64,000 nt of DNA, from contig NZ_JAIUZM010000001.1 of assembly GCF_020171345.1 (NCBI RefSeq), positions 1,426,001-1,490,000 on the forward strand. Reading direction: 5' to 3'. The DNA comes from Microbulbifer agarilyticus. Lineage in GTDB: Bacteria > Pseudomonadota > Gammaproteobacteria > Pseudomonadales > Cellvibrionaceae. The position numbers and the translations under genes are program-made. Each line of letters opens with the position of its first letter. The first letter of the stretch is position 1. Shown here in pieces: positions 50,683-59,731 of the stretch. The notes beneath the pieces were generated by a model. That model was not told the origin of the DNA, did no database searches, and saw only the letters and a program-made list of their open reading frames with translations.

Positions 50683-53202
50683 TTATTCGTTCCAGAACCT
50701 TGTCAGTGCGTCGGACAGCGCCTGACCGTTGCGGCAGCTGTGTGGTTGCCAGTGTTGCGGGTAAAGGGCCCGATAAAATGGGTCGGCGAAGCGGTAGTCT
50801 GCCAGAATCACTACGCCGCGGTCGCTCTCTGTACGTATTACCCGCCCGGCGGTTTGCAGCACCCGGGTGAGTCCGGGGTAGCGATAGGCGATATCGAAGC
50901 CATTTTGCCCTTGCTGCTCCCAGGTTGCTCGCAACAGTTCCTGCTCTTCATTGACCTGCGGCAGTCCGGTGCCGACCACAATGGTACCGATCAGCTGTTC
51001 GCCCACATAGTCGATCCCCTCGCCAAAGATCCCCCCCATGATGGCAAACCCCAGGGTGCGGTTACCCGCCTGAAACTGTTGCAGGAATTCCGCGCGCTGC
51101 TGGTCGGAGCTACCAGATTCCTGTAGCAGCAGCGGTATCTCCGGGTAGGCACTGGCAAAGCGCTCGGCCACCTGCTGCAGGAAGCGGTAGGAGGGAAAGA
51201 ACACCAGATAGTTACCCGGGCGGCTTTGATACGTGCGAGCAATCATCTCCACCAGGTGCTCGCCGGCGCGGTCCCGTGCCCGGTAGCGGGTATCCACGTA
51301 TGGGCACAGGAAAAGTCCCAGCTGCTCGCTGCGAAATGGCGAGGGCAGGGCGAGGTAAGGGGCATTCTGTTGCCAGCCGAGCTGCTGGCAGATGTAGCCG
51401 GGCGGGCGCAGGGTGGCGGAAAACCCGATGACCGCGTGGAAGGCTTGGTATGCCTGCTGTAAATAGGTGGCGGCATTCAGGCAAAGTAATTCGACTTCCT
51501 GTTCCCGCCAGCGACTATCCGGGTTGGAAGCGCTCTGGACGCGGGTAATACAGCGGTGCTGCTCCGCCACCGACTGTTCGATCACCTGATAGCGAAATAG
51601 CGACCGCAGCCAGTCATTGATGTCTTCGGGTGGTTGCTGGCCTTGCTCCCATAACTGGTTCACAACCAGCAGCACTTTTTGCACCGCGGCACTGATCTTT
51701 TGCGGTGCGCCGTCGCTCAGTGAAGTTATCCACAGCTCGCGATTTTTGGTTCCCTCGGTGGGAAAATTTGCCGCTGTGGATATCTCGGCAGTGTTCTCTG
51801 CCGGGTCTTCCGCACTGCCGCGCTGTTCCTCCACCCATTTGTCCAGCGCTCTTACCAGAGACTGGATAGCCCGGTGCAGGTTCGGGTGGGAACCTTTACA
51901 GGCGGCTGCGGCACGGCGGCTGTCGCCGCGCTTGAGGCTTGCGCTGAACATGCCACGGGCGCGATCCCCTAGATTGTGGGCCTCATCGATTAACACCGCG
52001 CGTTGCCGGCTGCTATCCAGCAAACCGTGCATTTGTACCAGCGGGTCGAACACGTAGTTGAAATCGCACACCACCAGATCCACCCAGGGGCGCATCTGTA
52101 GCGACAGTTCGAAGGGACACAGCTGCAGGCGGTCGGCTTCCTCGGCAATCACTTCCGGGGTCAGCAACGGTTTGCCCAGGAGGTTAATACGCGCCTCCGG
52201 CAGGCGGTCAAAGAAGTTGCGCGTGCGTGGGCAAATCCCGGCGTCGTCGCGGCTACACAGGCCCAGGCTACACGCACAGGTTTTGTCCCGCGCCTGAATC
52301 TCCAGCACCGACAGGGTTAGTCCACGATCATGTAAGCGTGTGGCCGTTTCCCGCACTACCTGGCGGCCGGAATTTTTTGCTGTCAGGTAAACCAGCTGAT
52401 CGAGCGGGGTTTCTCCCATCGCCTTGATGGCGGGGAACAGTGTGCTGATGGTCTTGCCGATACCGGTGGGCGCCTCCACCACCAGTTCGCCACCGTCGCG
52501 CAGGCAGCGGTAGGCGGCTACCGCGAGTTCGCGCTGGCCGGCGCGGTAGTCTGGAAATGGGAATGCCAGTGCGCGAGCCGACGCGCGCACGGTATGTCGG
52601 TGCGCCTGCCAGCGCCGATGCCACTGTATGTAGGTGGTGAGCGCCTCGCGGGTAAAGGCCTCTAGTTCTCCCCAGCGGAACTCGCGGGATTCGGGGTAGG
52701 TTTTCTTGTCCTTGAGGTTGTGCCAGAGCATTTGCAGGGCTACCGGCGTAGCTGCCGTGAACTGGTGCTGCAGGCCGTAGCAAAAGCCGTAGATCCTCAG
52801 CTGTGCCCAGTGCAGGGCGCGCGCGGATTCCGCGAGTGCCTCCGGTGGCACATAGGTGGTTTTGATCTCGTCGAGTTGGACTGGGGTATGCAGGTCCACC
52901 TGGGGGTGGAGTATGTCGACGCGCCCGCTCAGCGTCACTGCCTGACCGTCCTGCTCCAGTTCTACTTGCAGGCGATATTCCGCCTCGCTGCCTTTCGGGC
53001 GTTTGCGTTGCAGACGCTGGTGTGCGCGGATGCCCTCCGCGGCAGTGGGCCCACCGTGCCTGTGTTCGCTAACCAGATCGCCACTGCGACAGGCAAACGC
53101 TACCAGCTCCCCTACAGAGAGCTGCAGGGTATCCTCTGCTGTTGGGCGACACTCAGTGTCTTCCAGAGGGGCGTTCAGGGTGCCAGTCACAAAGTATCCC
53201 AC
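50683..53202 (-). CDS. XPD/DinG-like DNA helicase with a PD-(D/E)XK-like N-terminal domain
   Basis: 839 residues from GTG 53202, overlapping the FAN1 stop by 16 bases. Residues about 20-150 look like a PD-(D/E)XK nuclease: SGRVDILHP then VQLDEIKTTY supply the Asp and the Glu-x-Lys. The superfamily-2 helicase follows with Walker A VEAPTGIGKT (Lys around 247), an iron-sulfur cysteine set in KTCACSLGLCSRDDAGICP (about 305-325), DEAH in VLIDEAHNLGD, and late motifs GGIFGEGIDY and QTAGRVIRTESDRG. This is the Rad3/XPD/DinG 5'-3' helicase type. The nuclease-like part could be active or only bind DNA. It pairs with FAN1 in one operon. Confidence 0.9.
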   Translation of the reverse strand: MGYFVTGTLNAPLEDTECRPTAEDTLQLSVGELVAFACRSGDLVSEHRHGGPTAAEGIRAHQRLQRKRPKGSEAEYRLQVELEQDGQAVTLSGRVDILHPQVDLHTPVQLDEIKTTYVPPEALAESARALHWAQLRIYGFCYGLQHQFTAATPVALQMLWHNLKDKKTYPESREFRWGELEAFTREALTTYIQWHRRWQAHRHTVRASARALAFPFPDYRAGQRELAVAAYRCLRDGGELVVEAPTGIGKTISTLFPAIKAMGETPLDQLVYLTAKNSGRQVVRETATRLHDRGLTLSVLEIQARDKTCACSLGLCSRDDAGICPRTRNFFDRLPEARINLLGKPLLTPEVIAEEADRLQLCPFELSLQMRPWVDLVVCDFNYVFDPLVQMHGLLDSSRQRAVLIDEAHNLGDRARGMFSASLKRGDSRRAAAACKGSHPNLHRAIQSLVRALDKWVEEQRGSAEDPAENTAEISTAANFPTEGTKNRELWITSLSDGAPQKISAAVQKVLLVVNQLWEQGQQPPEDINDWLRSLFRYQVIEQSVAEQHRCITRVQSASNPDSRWREQEVELLCLNAATYLQQAYQAFHAVIGFSATLRPPGYICQQLGWQQNAPYLALPSPFRSEQLGLFLCPYVDTRYRARDRAGEHLVEMIARTYQSRPGNYLVFFPSYRFLQQVAERFASAYPEIPLLLQESGSSDQQRAEFLQQFQAGNRTLGFAIMGGIFGEGIDYVGEQLIGTIVVGTGLPQVNEEQELLRATWEQQGQNGFDIAYRYPGLTRVLQTAGRVIRTESDRGVVILADYRFADPFYRALYPQHWQPHSCRNGQALSDALTRFWNE

Positions 53203-54854
53203 TCAACATGCAATACCCGGTGCGGTATCTGGTTTTGGGCGAAATAAGCCAGCCAGCGCTGCTGGTTTTGCTGCAGGCGATCCCCCGGCCCTTTGATTTC
53301 TACCAGTTCATAGCCGCCATCAGCGGGGAACAAGATCAGGTCCGGAAAGCCGCTGCGGTGATGGGCAATGTCGTTCAGCAGCCGGCGAAACAGTGCCAGC
53401 CAGTGCTCGGTGGGGATCTGTGACAGTGCCAGTTCCAGCAGTGGCTCCGAAAGCCCGTCCCAGTGCACCAGCGGGTTAGCGATACCACGCTTCTCGCGGA
53501 AGTGGTGCCATACCCATTCGTCGAGCCCGGTTTCCTGCAGTTCGGTCAGGCGCTGGGTGAATGCCGCCCGCCGCTGTGGATAAAAATCTGCACTGCGAAA
53601 ATCGCTCGGCGCAACCTGGAATGGATTGAAGAAAGCACCGGGAATTGGCGCGAATACGATATCCCATATGGCCAGGCCCAATACGCCGTTGATCAGTGTG
53701 TTTTCCACATAAAAGCACTGATTGCCGGCGGCGGCGTCTGCGAGATAGTGTGCAGCCCGGACTTCCACCCGCTCATTGGTTTGCGTCAGGGTGACGGTGT
53801 GCGTGGGTGCCCGATAACGCTTTGGCGCAGGCCAGGTGTCGCAGTGCGAGGTTTTCTTGGCGGTGCGATGACCGAAGCTCGCAGCGAATTCGCGCTCCTG
53901 CTCATTCTCCGGTTGCGCCAGTATCTGGGCACAGATAGTCAGAGCCGCATCGGTATTGCCTTGAGTGGCGGCGATACGGGCGCGGCGCTCGCGCGCCGGC
54001 GGGCGCTGACATTGTTGGTACAGCGTATTGGCCGCTTCCAATGCTTGCAGCCGCTCCAGCTGGCGCGCCAGTGCCAGGCGCAGGCGATCCAGTCGCCGTT
54101 GCAGTGTGGTATCACCTTGCGGGTTTTCCGGCAGTTCGGCGGCAAGGGTGGTGATGGCTTGCGCATCAGCGCTGAGTGCCTGCTCCAATTGTGCGAGACA
54201 AGCGTAATAGTGCAGATGGCGCTCGACCTGCGCGCGGCTTTTAAATGGCAGTTGCGACTGCTCCAGCGGATAATTTTCGTAGCGGAACAGTCCAAGATCC
54301 CGCAGTACGTAATCGGTAAGGTCCTGATTCAGGTTGCCGAAGAACAATAGCTTGAAGGTCTCGAAGTGTGCTGCCGCCTGTACCGCGAGCAGAGGTTCAT
54401 CAAAGGTCAGCTGTGCGCGAACAGAGTCGTGGTCTTGCTGCAGGAGTGCCTGCTCCAGTGCCGGGCGCTTGAGTGTTTTGGGCAGCGGTTCGAGGCTACA
54501 GGCTAGCAGTTCGTTTTTGGTGAACAGCGGCAGAATGTCTGTCAGGTCCAGGGCCGGATCGCGCAGGAACAGCCCAGCAGTTGCCAGGGTTTCCACCGCG
54601 TGCGGCAGGTTGTGAATTTCCTGGTACGCCAGTTTGGATTGCCGAAAGAGTGCACCAGCGGTGGAGGGCACTCCCTTGCGTGACAGCAGGCGTACATAGA
54701 GTTTCTGGCTATCGGTATCGAGTGCGCAGAAGCACTGGTGGAAACACCGCTCTTCGTCAGACAGCAGCGCGTCATAGCGCGTTACCACAAATTCCACGAG
54801 GGCGTGGAAATTGCTTAGGTAATAGTCTGGTGCCAGTTCGACGGGCTCGGCCAT
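53187..54854 (-). CDS. Bacterial FAN1-like VRR-NUC nuclease
   Basis: 555 residues from ATG 54854; the frame is open to 54953 but the upstream residues look non-coding and the shorter length agrees with Pseudomonas FAN1. The N-terminal part (about 1-380) contains the SAP/TPR-like regions of FAN1, with YYLSNFHALVEFV and a Leu-rich helical repeat series. The C-terminal VRR-NUC domain has SGFPDLILFPADGGYELVEIKGPGDRLQQNQQ, whose Asp, Glu and Lys form the metal site (around residues 507-520). FAN1 is a structure-specific nuclease that unhooks interstrand crosslinks. The downstream helicase overlaps it by 16 bases and the two are surely co-expressed. Confidence 0.92.
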   Translation of the reverse strand: MAEPVELAPDYYLSNFHALVEFVVTRYDALLSDEERCFHQCFCALDTDSQKLYVRLLSRKGVPSTAGALFRQSKLAYQEIHNLPHAVETLATAGLFLRDPALDLTDILPLFTKNELLACSLEPLPKTLKRPALEQALLQQDHDSVRAQLTFDEPLLAVQAAAHFETFKLLFFGNLNQDLTDYVLRDLGLFRYENYPLEQSQLPFKSRAQVERHLHYYACLAQLEQALSADAQAITTLAAELPENPQGDTTLQRRLDRLRLALARQLERLQALEAANTLYQQCQRPPARERRARIAATQGNTDAALTICAQILAQPENEQEREFAASFGHRTAKKTSHCDTWPAPKRYRAPTHTVTLTQTNERVEVRAAHYLADAAAGNQCFYVENTLINGVLGLAIWDIVFAPIPGAFFNPFQVAPSDFRSADFYPQRRAAFTQRLTELQETGLDEWVWHHFREKRGIANPLVHWDGLSEPLLELALSQIPTEHWLALFRRLLNDIAHHRSGFPDLILFPADGGYELVEIKGPGDRLQQNQQRWLAYFAQNQIPHRVLHVEWDTL

Positions 54855-55082
54855 GGGAGTTTCGCTAGGGAAATCAATTGCTGTTGAAGGGTATGGGCGC
54901 CATCCAGGGGCTGTATGGTTATACAGCATGTGTGGAAGTGGGACAAACTTCACATCGACCGCTCATCCATGCACGGTTCACTGGCGCTGGGTCGTGAAAT
55001 ATCGTTACTCTCATATACCGATATAGAGGCGATACAGTACCGGTCCTAATTAGGTTTGGGAAAATAAACTAAGGAATGACAG

Positions 55083-56111
55083 ATGGAGCAAATCCGGCAC
55101 GTATGGCGTACACGCAAGGCCGGTGCGATCAGCAATCTACGGCTGCTAGAGGAGCCGCTTGCGCCCCTCGTTAGTGGCCAGGTGCGCGTGGCGGTGAAAT
55201 CCGTCGGGCTTAATTTCGCGGATATTTTTGCGCTGACCGGTTTGTACTCCGCTACGCCGGAAGGCAGCTTTATCCCCGGCCTGGAATTTGCCGGAGTGGT
55301 AAGTGAAGTGGCCGCGGATACGCAAACCGATTTAAAAGTGGGAGACCGTGTGTACGGTTGTACCCGTTTTGGTGGCTATGCCACCGTGATCGATATTCCC
55401 GCGCAACACTGCCGCAAGATCCCGGATGCCTGGAGTTTTGCCGAAGGTGCCGCCTTTCCCGCCCAGAGCCTCACCGCCTACTATGCGCTGACCAATCTGG
55501 CGGCAGTAAAGCCGGGGCAGCAGGTGTTGATTCAAAGTGCTGCGGGCGGTGTGGGTTTGCAGGCGATGCGCATGGTGGAGCAGATGGGGGCCATCCCCAT
55601 CGGCACGGTCAGTTCTGAAAACAAGTGTGAGTTTCTTGCCGCGCAGGGTTTTACCGATGTGATTGTGCGCGGCGAACATTTTGCCGATCAGTTAAAACTG
55701 CAACTGGGCGGGCAGCCACTGCATGCCATTCTCGACGGGATTGGCGGCAAGCTCCAGCAGCAGTGTTTCGCGGCGCTTGCGCCGACCGGGCGTCTGGTAG
55801 TATTTGGTGCGGCGGAGTTTACTCCGGGCGATAAACCTAATTGGCTGAAAGCGGCCTGGTTGTACCTGAAGCGTCCGCGCTACGATGTGATGGACATGAT
55901 CAGCACCAACAAATCCGTGCTGGCCTTTAACCTGATCTGGTTATGGCAGGAACAGGCATTGTTCGATGAGCTGTTAGGCGGCTGCGCGAGCCTGGATTTA
56001 CCCGCCCCCCATGTTGGTCACGAATACGACTTTGCGCAGGCCCACGATGCCATCGAGTGCCTGCGCAGTGGCAATTCCATTGGCAAGGTGGTGCTGAATA
56101 TCAGCAGCTAA
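55083..56111 (+). CDS. Zinc-type/quinone oxidoreductase-like MDR protein
   Basis: 342 residues, medium-chain dehydrogenase/reductase without the structural-zinc cysteine block, so it belongs to the quinone oxidoreductase/VAT-1-like branch. GroES-like N-terminus: VGLNFADIFALTGLYS and FIPGLEFAGVVSEVAADT. NADPH-binding Rossmann fold: GQQVLIQSAAGGVGLQAMRMVEQMGA. A C-terminal HVGHEYDFAQAHDAIECLRSGNSIGKVVL segment closes the family pattern. It would reduce quinones or alpha,beta-unsaturated carbonyls with NADPH. It is transcribed alone, divergent from the FAN1 operon across a 228-base gap. Confidence 0.93.
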   Translation: MEQIRHVWRTRKAGAISNLRLLEEPLAPLVSGQVRVAVKSVGLNFADIFALTGLYSATPEGSFIPGLEFAGVVSEVAADTQTDLKVGDRVYGCTRFGGYATVIDIPAQHCRKIPDAWSFAEGAAFPAQSLTAYYALTNLAAVKPGQQVLIQSAAGGVGLQAMRMVEQMGAIPIGTVSSENKCEFLAAQGFTDVIVRGEHFADQLKLQLGGQPLHAILDGIGGKLQQQCFAALAPTGRLVVFGAAEFTPGDKPNWLKAAWLYLKRPRYDVMDMISTNKSVLAFNLIWLWQEQALFDELLGGCASLDLPAPHVGHEYDFAQAHDAIECLRSGNSIGKVVLNISS

Positions 56112-56430
56112 ATTTTACGGTTACTGTTTTTTACTCCACGGTACCGCCATACGCTAATGCCCAGACCTAGTGGGGGTGACGTCCGCCAGATGCTCGTCGA
56201 GAATCTGCATGTGTTCCTCTTCAGTTTCCAGAACCGCACCCGTTCAGCATGGGGCAACTGGAATACACGATGGTGGGGGTCGTCTTGTGGTGCTGAACAT
56301 AAGACGCTTTTGGATTCAATTACTGCGCCAGATTGTCGCAGGATTGTTTTCATCTTTCCCGCATCCAAGCATCGACAACGTGCGTCTAACTATCCGATAT
56401 GATCCATTCGTAGTAAATCGAGAGAAACCA
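56112..56430. other. Intergenic region, no gene seen
   Basis: 319 bases between the oxidoreductase and a small lipoprotein gene. Frames open through parts of it but their translations have no signal, motif or good start. A short GAGAG ribosome-binding site ends the stretch. No terminator hairpin is obvious after the oxidoreductase. Confidence 0.45.
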
Positions 56431-56844
56431 ATGATGATTCGAGTAGCGCTAGTGGCCACTTTATTCACTGTCCTGTCGGGCTGTGTGTCGATCAATGTGA
56501 CGGATAGCGGCCAGAGTGGCTATAGCAATAGCTGTAACCGCACGGCTTATCTGGTGCACAGTGGCACATTACGCAGTGAAGGCGCTCTGGCCAGTTATCG
56601 GGCAGCTTACGCCGAGGAAGTGGAAGATTATGATGGCCTGGTACTGACGCAGCAATCACCCAGTACAGTAGTGCACGGTGCCCAGTCAGGCGCGGAAGTT
56701 CTCATGCTGACGCGCTTCCCTTGTGAGAGTCGTGCAAAAGACTTCTGGCGAAGCCAAACCAATGCCGAGCTGGCTGTGCTCCGCGATCAGGCTGGTGACT
56801 TTATGGTAGCCATCTACGAACGTGGTCTACACGTCAATTTCTAG
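56431..56844 (+). CDS. Small predicted lipoprotein of unknown function
   Basis: 137 residues from ATG 56431 (a second ATG follows at once). The signal peptide is short and ends in a canonical VLSGC lipobox, followed by VSINVTDSGQSG. The mature domain has two Cys (in SNSCNRTAYLVHSG and TRFPCESRAKDFWRS) that could form a disulfide, and it ends FMVAIYERGLHVNF. I do not recognise the family. It has its own downstream terminator and neighbours transcribed separately, so it is probably a single-gene unit for an envelope protein. Confidence 0.7.
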   Translation: MMIRVALVATLFTVLSGCVSINVTDSGQSGYSNSCNRTAYLVHSGTLRSEGALASYRAAYAEEVEDYDGLVLTQQSPSTVVHGAQSGAEVLMLTRFPCESRAKDFWRSQTNAELAVLRDQAGDFMVAIYERGLHVNF

Positions 56845-57215
56845 GCAGCCTTTCAGTGTCGTTTGACACTGTAAAATGACAACCGCTAAGCACGGCCGCG
56901 CCATTGATGGCGCGGCCGTTTTTTATCTCGTCGTAACTCTTTCGTGCACAGAAACCGGATACAGTGGATACGCGACCAAATAACGAGAACTTTTAATTGG
57001 CACTAAAGTGCCTATTGCTGTGCTGTCGATTTTTTTGTAGCGAAGAAAGAAAGGTCCTAGTGATCCCTGTTTTGAAAACGGTGCCAAAATAAAGGATTTA
57101 ACGCCGTTATTATAACCGTATGCACTAGTTCTATTGACTTTAGTTTGGTTAAGAGACGAAGGTTGGTTCGGTCTGAAGAGGTATCCACTCGAATAATAAA
57201 GTTAAGGTCAGGGTT
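56845..57215. other. Intergenic region with terminator and M43 gene promoter
   Basis: 371 bases. It begins with the terminator at 56892-56924, then contains an A+T-rich stretch with a 6-bp-armed palindrome GGCACT-AA-AGTGCC at 56999-57012 and TTGACT near 57134-57139, which lacks a good -10 at standard distance. The promoter of the metalloprotease gene must be here but I cannot place it. Confidence 0.4.
56892..56924 (+). terminator. Strong rho-independent terminator
   Basis: A perfect 12-bp stem (56892-56903 with 56908-56919), TTGA loop and T-run (56919-56924). It ends the small lipoprotein transcript. Confidence 0.93.
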
Positions 57216-58133
57216 ATGAAAAAAACCGCTCTCTCAGTATCAATCAAAACAGTTCTGTCTCTATGTCTGTTAGCGTCACCGGGTGTCGCACTTGCGCAAA
57301 GCGGTGCTGCCATGGACAACGCAAACAATAATGCCAAGTTCAAGCGCTGCGGCACCAAGCATCCCTCAATCCAAGAGGCAGCTCTGAAGGAGCAGCACTT
57401 TACTGCCATGCGGGGCAAACCGGGTGGTGGAGATGACGGCGGTTATACACCGCGTCCGGCTGGTTCGGTGAGTGTCGATGTCCATTTTCATGTAATCACT
57501 GACAGTTCCAATAATGGCGCGCTCTCCAGTGGTGAAATCAACTCGCAGATGGCCGTGCTCAACGATGCCTACGCCGGCACGCCGTTTACATTCAACCTGG
57601 TCGCGACCACGGTGACTGCGAACAATGCTTGGTACAATGTCGGGTATAACACGTCTGCGGAACAGCAGATGAAAACTGCTCTGCGTCAGGGCGATGCCGG
57701 CACGCTGAATATCTACGCGGCGAATATTGGCGATGGTCTGCTTGGATGGGCTACCTTCCCGAGCAGCTATGCGTCTGCTCCATTGGATGACGGCGTGGTG
57801 ATTCTAACGGACTCAATGCCTGGCGGCGATGCGGCCCCATACAATGAAGGGGATACACTGACTCATGAAGTCGGGCACTGGCTGGGCCTGTACCACACTT
57901 TTCAGGGTGGGTGCTCCGGAAGTGGGGATTATGTTGCCGATACACCTGCGGAAAAATCGCCAGCATACGGGTGTCCGGTAGGGCGCGATTCCTGTACAAA
58001 AGGTAAAAACGCAGCTGGACTGGATCCGATCACAAACTTCATGGATTACACTGACGACAGCTGTATGTATGAATTTTCTGAAGGCCAGTCGGCACGTGCC
58101 GATGAGCAAAGTAATACCTACCGCGGTCTGTAA
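57216..58133 (+). CDS. Secreted zinc metalloprotease, pappalysin-like (M43 type)
   Basis: 305 residues. A signal peptide (about 1-27, ending GVALAQ) is followed by a short propeptide-like region and the catalytic domain. The zinc motif [11 protein letters not shown] (His217, Glu218, His221, His227) is the extended HExxHxxGxxH form of metzincins. The Met-turn is [13 protein letters not shown] near residue 275. Cys-rich segments ([24 protein letters not shown]) are typical of M43 cytophagalysin/ulilysin enzymes. It is a secreted endopeptidase for protein scavenging. Gene order suggests it could share a transcript with the small secreted protein at 58176, with a G/C hairpin between. Confidence 0.92.
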   Translation: MKKTALSVSIKTVLSLCLLASPGVALAQSGAAMDNANNNAKFKRCGTKHPSIQEAALKEQHFTAMRGKPGGGDDGGYTPRPAGSVSVDVHFHVITDSSNNGALSSGEINSQMAVLNDAYAGTPFTFNLVATTVTANNAWYNVGYNTSAEQQMKTALRQGDAGTLNIYAANIGDGLLGWATFPSSYASAPLDDGVVILTDSMPGGDAAPYNEGDTLTHEVGHWLGLYHTFQGGCSGSGDYVADTPAEKSPAYGCPVGRDSCTKGKNAAGLDPITNFMDYTDDSCMYEFSEGQSARADEQSNTYRGL

Positions 58134-58142
58134 TGGTTATAC

Positions 58143-58160
58143 GGGGGGCTAACACCCCCC
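58143..58160 (+). terminator. Six-GC hairpin after the metalloprotease gene
   Basis: GGGGGG (58143-58148) and CCCCCC (58155-58160) flank a 6-base loop, ten bases after the stop. No T-run follows, so it could be an attenuator between the two genes. Confidence 0.4.
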
Positions 58161-58175
58161 GCTATACTGCTACCT

Positions 58176-58577
58176 ATGAATACCATCTACCATTTCATTT
58201 TCGTGTGCATGCTCAGCCTCTTGGGCTCTTCGGAAGTGGCGGCGCAACGGCTCGCCGTGCCCGAATACGTTACCTGTGACAGGAATCAGCTGACCTCCTG
58301 GCAGGGCGAAATAACGCGAGTAAATCGCAAGGGAAATAGTGTCGATCTCGCGATCGAAACTGATTACGGTACCAGTGAGTCTATGACAATGGCCGGGGCA
58401 AGCTGGGAAGAAGTTATTGCTCAGTTTCGCCTTGCAGGGCGCCCCTTCACGGCTGACGACTGGAGTCAGCTCTTCGACACAGAAGGTAATCACCGGCGCG
58501 GATTGCGCGCGATTATCTGGTTGTGCCAGGCTGATGATCAGCCGCCGATCGTAAACTGGCAGCTTCCAGGTCGTTGA
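58176..58577 (+). CDS. Small secreted protein of unknown function
   Basis: 133 residues with a signal peptide (about 1-23, ending EVAAQ). The mature part has two Cys, in EYVTCDRNQLTSW and AIIWLCQADDQP, probably a disulfide, and a central strand-rich region GEITRVNRKGNSVDLAIETDYGT. The name and function are unknown to me; it may belong to an uncharacterised periplasmic family. There is no clear ribosome-binding site before ATG 58176. It follows the metalloprotease gene by 42 bases on the same strand, which leaves open an inhibitor or chaperone role, but nothing in the sequence proves it. Confidence 0.65.
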   Translation: MNTIYHFIFVCMLSLLGSSEVAAQRLAVPEYVTCDRNQLTSWQGEITRVNRKGNSVDLAIETDYGTSESMTMAGASWEEVIAQFRLAGRPFTADDWSQLFDTEGNHRRGLRAIIWLCQADDQPPIVNWQLPGR

Positions 58578-58602
58578 AGGCTTGCAATCATTTATGCGAT
58601 AG

Positions 58603-58638
58603 AAAAAAGCCCGGACACATTAATGTTCGGGCTTTTTT
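58603..58638. terminator. Bidirectional rho-independent terminator
   Basis: Perfect 11-base arms (58603-58613 with 58628-58638) made of an A-run plus GCCCG and its complement, with a 14-base loop that can partly pair. It can stop the small secreted protein gene from the left and the opp operon, ending at 58724, from the right. Confidence 0.88.
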
Positions 58639-58723
58639 ATAGCTGGCCTAGCTACTCTGCAGTTTATTGGTGCGCAAGTTTACCCAGCCATTTTTACAGG
58701 CATGGCTCCAGCTAATTTTTGAA

Positions 58724-59731
58724 TCAGCCGGCCTGCAAAGCATCCAGGCGCAAACAGGCACTCTGGTGCTCTGCGCTGCCACTCAGTGCCGGCACCTGTT
58801 CGGCACAGACTGCATCGGCATGGGGGCAGCGCGTGCGGAACACACAGCCACTGGGCGGGTTGATAGGGGATGGCAACTCGCCTTCCAGCAGCTGGATATC
58901 TTTGCCCTTCTCGACCTCCGGGTCCGGAATCGGCACCGCCGACATCAGGGCCTGGGTGTACGGGTGCTGGGGATCGGCGAACAGCGCGTCCGCAGTACCC
59001 ACTTCCACGGCATTACCCAGGTACATCACCACCACGCGGTCGGAGATGTGTTTTACCACCGACAGGTCGTGGGCGATAAAGATCAACGACAGGTTCATCT
59101 CCCGCTGTAACTGCTTCAGCAGATTGACCACCTGCGCCTGAATAGAAACGTCCAGCGCGGATACCGGCTCATCACAGATGATCAGCTTCGGCTCCAGGAT
59201 CAGCGCGCGGGCAATGCCGATACGCTGGCACTGGCCGCCGGAGAATTCGTGGGGGTAGCGGTTGACCAGATTGGGCAGTAGGCCCACCTTCATCATCATC
59301 GCTTGTACGCGGTCGCTGACTTCCTGTTTGGGGATATCCGGGCGCAGGGTGCGCAGGGGTTCGGCAATAATGTCGCCGATGGTCATACGCGGGTTCAGGG
59401 AGGCCAGTGGATCCTGGAAGATCATCTGGATATCCGAGCGGGTCGCGCGCAGCGCCTTGTCGTCCAGCTCGGTGAGGTCCTGTCCCAGCCACAGCACGTT
59501 GCCGTCGGTGGCCTTGATCAGGCCGATGATTGCCCGTGCCAGGGTGGACTTGCCGCAGCCGGATTCACCCACCACGCCCAGGGTTTCACCCGCATACAGT
59601 TGCAGGTCTACACCATTCACCGCTTTCAGGTTGGCTGGTTTAGTCCAGGGCCAGGCATTTTCTTTCTTGATCTGGAAATGCACTTTCAGGTCCTGCACAT
59701 CCAGCAGCAATTCTTTTTCTGCAACAGTCAT
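58724..59731 (-). CDS. oppF: Oligopeptide ABC transporter ATP-binding protein (OppF-like)
   Basis: 335 residues. Walker [18 protein letters not shown], signature [15 protein letters not shown], Walker [13 protein letters not shown] and the switch-like [15 protein letters not shown] are all present. The C-terminal oligopeptide-transporter tail has the four-Cys [15 protein letters not shown] pattern. With OppD it powers uptake of peptides through the OppBC channel. Its ATG overlaps the oppD stop by one base (TAATG), showing translational coupling. It is the last gene of the oppBCDF operon, ahead of the terminator at 58603-58638. Confidence 0.95.
   Translation of the reverse strand: MTVAEKELLLDVQDLKVHFQIKKENAWPWTKPANLKAVNGVDLQLYAGETLGVVGESGCGKSTLARAIIGLIKATDGNVLWLGQDLTELDDKALRATRSDIQMIFQDPLASLNPRMTIGDIIAEPLRTLRPDIPKQEVSDRVQAMMMKVGLLPNLVNRYPHEFSGGQCQRIGIARALILEPKLIICDEPVSALDVSIQAQVVNLLKQLQREMNLSLIFIAHDLSVVKHISDRVVVMYLGNAVEVGTADALFADPQHPYTQALMSAVPIPDPEVEKGKDIQLLEGELPSPINPPSGCVFRTRCPHADAVCAEQVPALSGSAEHQSACLRLDALQAG

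Noticed and set aside
53463..54350. A 295-codon plus-strand open frame opposite the FAN1-like gene
   Set aside because: It is an antisense shadow; the minus-strand VRR-NUC motif and length match FAN1.
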